In this document: one piece after another, positions 62,324 to 64,000 of the stretch
Layout: each line of letters begins with the position of its first letter
How positions within the stretch are numbered: the stretch's first letter is position 1
Assembly: GCA_030425485.1 (NCBI GenBank)
Contig: JAUIAM010000007.1
Span: 1 to 64,000, forward strand
Length of the DNA stretch: 64,000 nt
Direction: 5' to 3'
Source of the DNA: Verrucomicrobiia bacterium
Lineage (GTDB): Bacteria; Verrucomicrobiota; Verrucomicrobiia; Opitutales; Cerasicoccaceae
The notes under the pieces: model-generated
Told to the model about the DNA's origin: nothing
Seen by the model: the letters and a program-made list of their open reading frames with translations, nothing else
Database searches by the model: none
Program-made: the position numbers and the translations under genes

Positions 62324-63022
62324 ATGGGCCATGTTCGAGTGCGCAGGGACTGTGGTGTGACCCTGATTGAGCTGCTTGTCGCAGTGATGGTGATGCTTGT
62401 TCTCGGCGCGATCGTGGTTCAGGTATCGGGTTCGCTAAAGTCCTCGCAGCAGCTTACAACCTGCTCAAGCAATCTGAGGCAAATTGGTGTGGCCGCTAGT
62501 TTGTATGCAGCCCAAAATGGCGGCATGCTCTTGTCCTTTCGCTCCTATCATGACTCAGATGATCCGCGGGCGACGGATAGTAAATTCTGGTGGCCACAGG
62601 TGCTGGCTCCCTATGTGGATCTAGGTGAGTTTGAGCATGGGGAGCGCGGTGGGACACTGTCGGAGCTGTCATGCCCAACGGGTGCTGAGGCAATCGGGCC
62701 CAGTGGCTGGTGTACGACGTACGCTATGTTTGAGCCCGTACCGGGTGTGCGCGTATCAGAGATAAAGGATCCGTCTAATAAGGTCTATATTGGTGATTCC
62801 TCCTGGAGCGGACGCCGTGCAGGCTGGAGCGGAGATGCCGAGATGGTTGCTCGCGAAGAGGGGGTAAACGATCGTGCGATTATGCTGCGCCACGGGGGAG
62901 GGGCTAATTTCCTTTTTCACGATGGCCATGTAGAGTTGATAGAGGGTGAGGACTTGCCCTCGGAGAACGGTCACGGCGGTACAGATCATGCGTTCAGGCG
63001 TATGTTTGATTGGAGATACTGA
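62324..63022 (+). CDS. Prepilin-type (pseudopilin-like, DUF1559-like) protein
   Basis: 232 residues from ATG 62324, which has GAGGT at 62311-62315 about 8 bases before it. Upstream ATGs would lengthen the leader. The prepilin motif CGVTLIELLVAVMVMLVLG (cleavage after Gly) is the usual N-terminal methylation segment. The end has the H-x-DG type motif (FLFHDGHVELIEG) found in secreted DUF1559-like proteins of Planctomycetes and Verrucomicrobia. Probably processed by the prepilin peptidase and exported to the surface or a pseudopilus. Four cysteines (in TCSSN, SCPTG, WCTT and the leader) may form a disulfide. Confidence 0.8.
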   Translation: MGHVRVRRDCGVTLIELLVAVMVMLVLGAIVVQVSGSLKSSQQLTTCSSNLRQIGVAASLYAAQNGGMLLSFRSYHDSDDPRATDSKFWWPQVLAPYVDLGEFEHGERGGTLSELSCPTGAEAIGPSGWCTTYAMFEPVPGVRVSEIKDPSNKVYIGDSSWSGRRAGWSGDAEMVAREEGVNDRAIMLRHGGGANFLFHDGHVELIEGEDLPSENGHGGTDHAFRRMFDWRY

Positions 63023-63152
63023 TAGGGTAGAGGCTGTCTGTAGCTGGTTGCCTGAAGGATGCTGAAACAAGCCTGAAAGTCGTCACGCAACGCAATCCGC
63101 CATAGGCTAAAAAACAAATTGACGCACTTCTGTCTCGCAACGACTATGAGTT

Positions 63153-64000
63153 ATGCCTACCGTACGTGCGATCGCGAAACATGTTAACCTGAGTCCGGCG
63201 ACAGTCAGTCGTGCATTGCGTGGCGTTGATGGCGTGAGCCCGGAGACGATTGCCAAGGTCCAGGGTGCGGCGGAGGAGTTGGGTTACGGTGGTCGGCGGC
63301 GCGGCAGGTCTCGGAAGACGATCGCCCTGCTTATCACCACACAGGTCGATGGGGGCTTGTTTGAGCTGGCGCGGCGCCATGTCCTGTTGCTGAACGAGGA
63401 ATTTTCCCGCCGGGGCTGGCAACTGCATCCCGTTATGATACCGGAAAACCCGGTTGAGGGTGAAAAGGTATTGTCTGAATTTATCGCAAAGGCCGGTACG
63501 CATGGTGTCGTCATGGACGGTTGCATTATGATCGGTCGCTTGCCAGCTGAGCTATTGCCAAGGTATCATCGCTTGTTGGCTGAGCGTTTTACCGGAAGCA
63601 TTGTCATGCTCTGTCGGCATGACATTTACAATGGTCTTGGCGGTGTTGCAATCTTGGACTACGACGCCGGTATTGAAGCGGCAAACGTGTTGATCGAAAA
63701 GGGGCATCGCAAGTTTGGCTGGATTGGCTCGCTCGGTAGCGAGACAAATGCCGCCGAGCGCCTGGGCGGGGTGTATACCGCGCTGCGGAAGGCTGGATGC
63801 AGGCTTTCCCATGAGATGTGGATGAATGACCGCGACCCGCTGCCCGCCTCGGAGGTTTCCCGTATGTTTAAGGCCGAACTGCCGAAGAAGCGGGCGGATT
63901 GGCCTACGGCCTGGATCTGCTCAACCGACTGGCTTGCGGCCAAGCTCATTGTGTGGGCTCGTGGCGAAGGGCTTAGTGTGCCCGGCGATCTTAGTGTTGT
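63153..64000 (+). CDS. LacI-family regulator, cut by window end
   Basis: At least 282 residues, no stop before 64000. Helix-turn-helix at once: MPTVRAIAKHVNLSPATVSRALRG, then a PBP-like effector domain (KTIALLITTQV; GHRKFGWIGS; WICSTDW). The start is ATG 63153; another ATG at 63145 is in a different frame and stops at once. A TTGACG / 17 / GACTAT promoter-like pair (63119-63124 and 63142-63147) would place the start of transcription about at the ATG, so the message may lack a leader. It is a second LacI regulator, presumably controlling genes beyond this window. Confidence 0.88.
   Translation, partial: MPTVRAIAKHVNLSPATVSRALRGVDGVSPETIAKVQGAAEELGYGGRRRGRSRKTIALLITTQVDGGLFELARRHVLLLNEEFSRRGWQLHPVMIPENPVEGEKVLSEFIAKAGTHGVVMDGCIMIGRLPAELLPRYHRLLAERFTGSIVMLCRHDIYNGLGGVAILDYDAGIEAANVLIEKGHRKFGWIGSLGSETNAAERLGGVYTALRKAGCRLSHEMWMNDRDPLPASEVSRMFKAELPKKRADWPTAWICSTDWLAAKLIVWARGEGLSVPGDLSV

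Overview
The window looks like the chromosome of a free-living member of the Verrucomicrobiota, probably class Opitutae (inference). The pointers are two secreted proteins with PEP-CTERM tails, a Verru_Chthon-type PilX-like cassette protein, a DUF4838 protein ending in a module I associate with Opitutae secreted proteins, LacI regulators beside secreted carbohydrate-active proteins, and moderately GC-rich coding sequence. There is no rRNA, CRISPR array, transposase or prophage. One tRNA gene, tRNA-Ser(UGA), is present.

Layout. 1-428: non-coding, with a long palindrome and an inverted-repeat element. 429-4899: BASS-type transporter and undecaprenyl-diphosphatase (minus strand), then trpD-glmM (plus). 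5002-6905: TPR protein and small exported protein. 7087-13148: an unusual type IV pilus-related locus made of a stand-alone MshEN-like protein, two response regulators whose NtrC-like AAA+ domains have lost the ATPase motifs, an unknown protein between them, and PilB. 13169-21971: coiled-coil protein, mnmA, a GH13 alpha-glucan enzyme, a MscS channel and an ABC exporter pair. 22186-25403: gapA-pgk-tpiA, closed by a strong hairpin. 25563-31466: lipoprotein, polyprenyl synthase, small membrane, zinc-ribbon and secreted proteins, and a YacP-like RNase overlapping a copper ATPase. 33829-34200: tRNA-Ser followed by 117-bp tandem repeats that start inside the tRNA 3' end and fold into hairpins, one of which shows compensatory base changes. 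34225-49248: threonine aldolase, then a LacI regulator divergent from a block of very large secreted proteins (DNRLRE/PEP-CTERM, PilX-like, RIFT-barrel lyase-like, DUF4838+LamG+DNRLRE) that looks like a polysaccharide-use locus. 49420-58246: alanine dehydrogenase, Y-family polymerase under a LexA-like operator, DUF481 protein, LysR regulator divergent from a PLP-homeostasis protein, SirB1-like protein, aroE, prepilin peptidase and a SanA-like protein. 58255-64000: small membrane protein, GT39, PAP2 phosphatase, an FkbO/Hyg5/XanB2-type chorismatase, a pseudopilin-like protein, and the start of a second LacI regulator cut by the window end.

How the genes work together. Cell-envelope supply is spread over UppP, GlmM, polyprenyl synthase, GT39, PAP2 and SanA. 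Pilus or pseudopilus assembly is served by PilB, the prepilin peptidase and two proteins with prepilin-like N termini. Lower glycolysis forms one cluster. The most novel-looking items are the pseudo-NtrC/PilB locus, the tRNA-Ser repeat array, the LacI-controlled giant secreted protein block, and the chorismatase beside lipid/glycan-modifying membrane enzymes. All functions are read from sequence motifs alone; no database search was possible.
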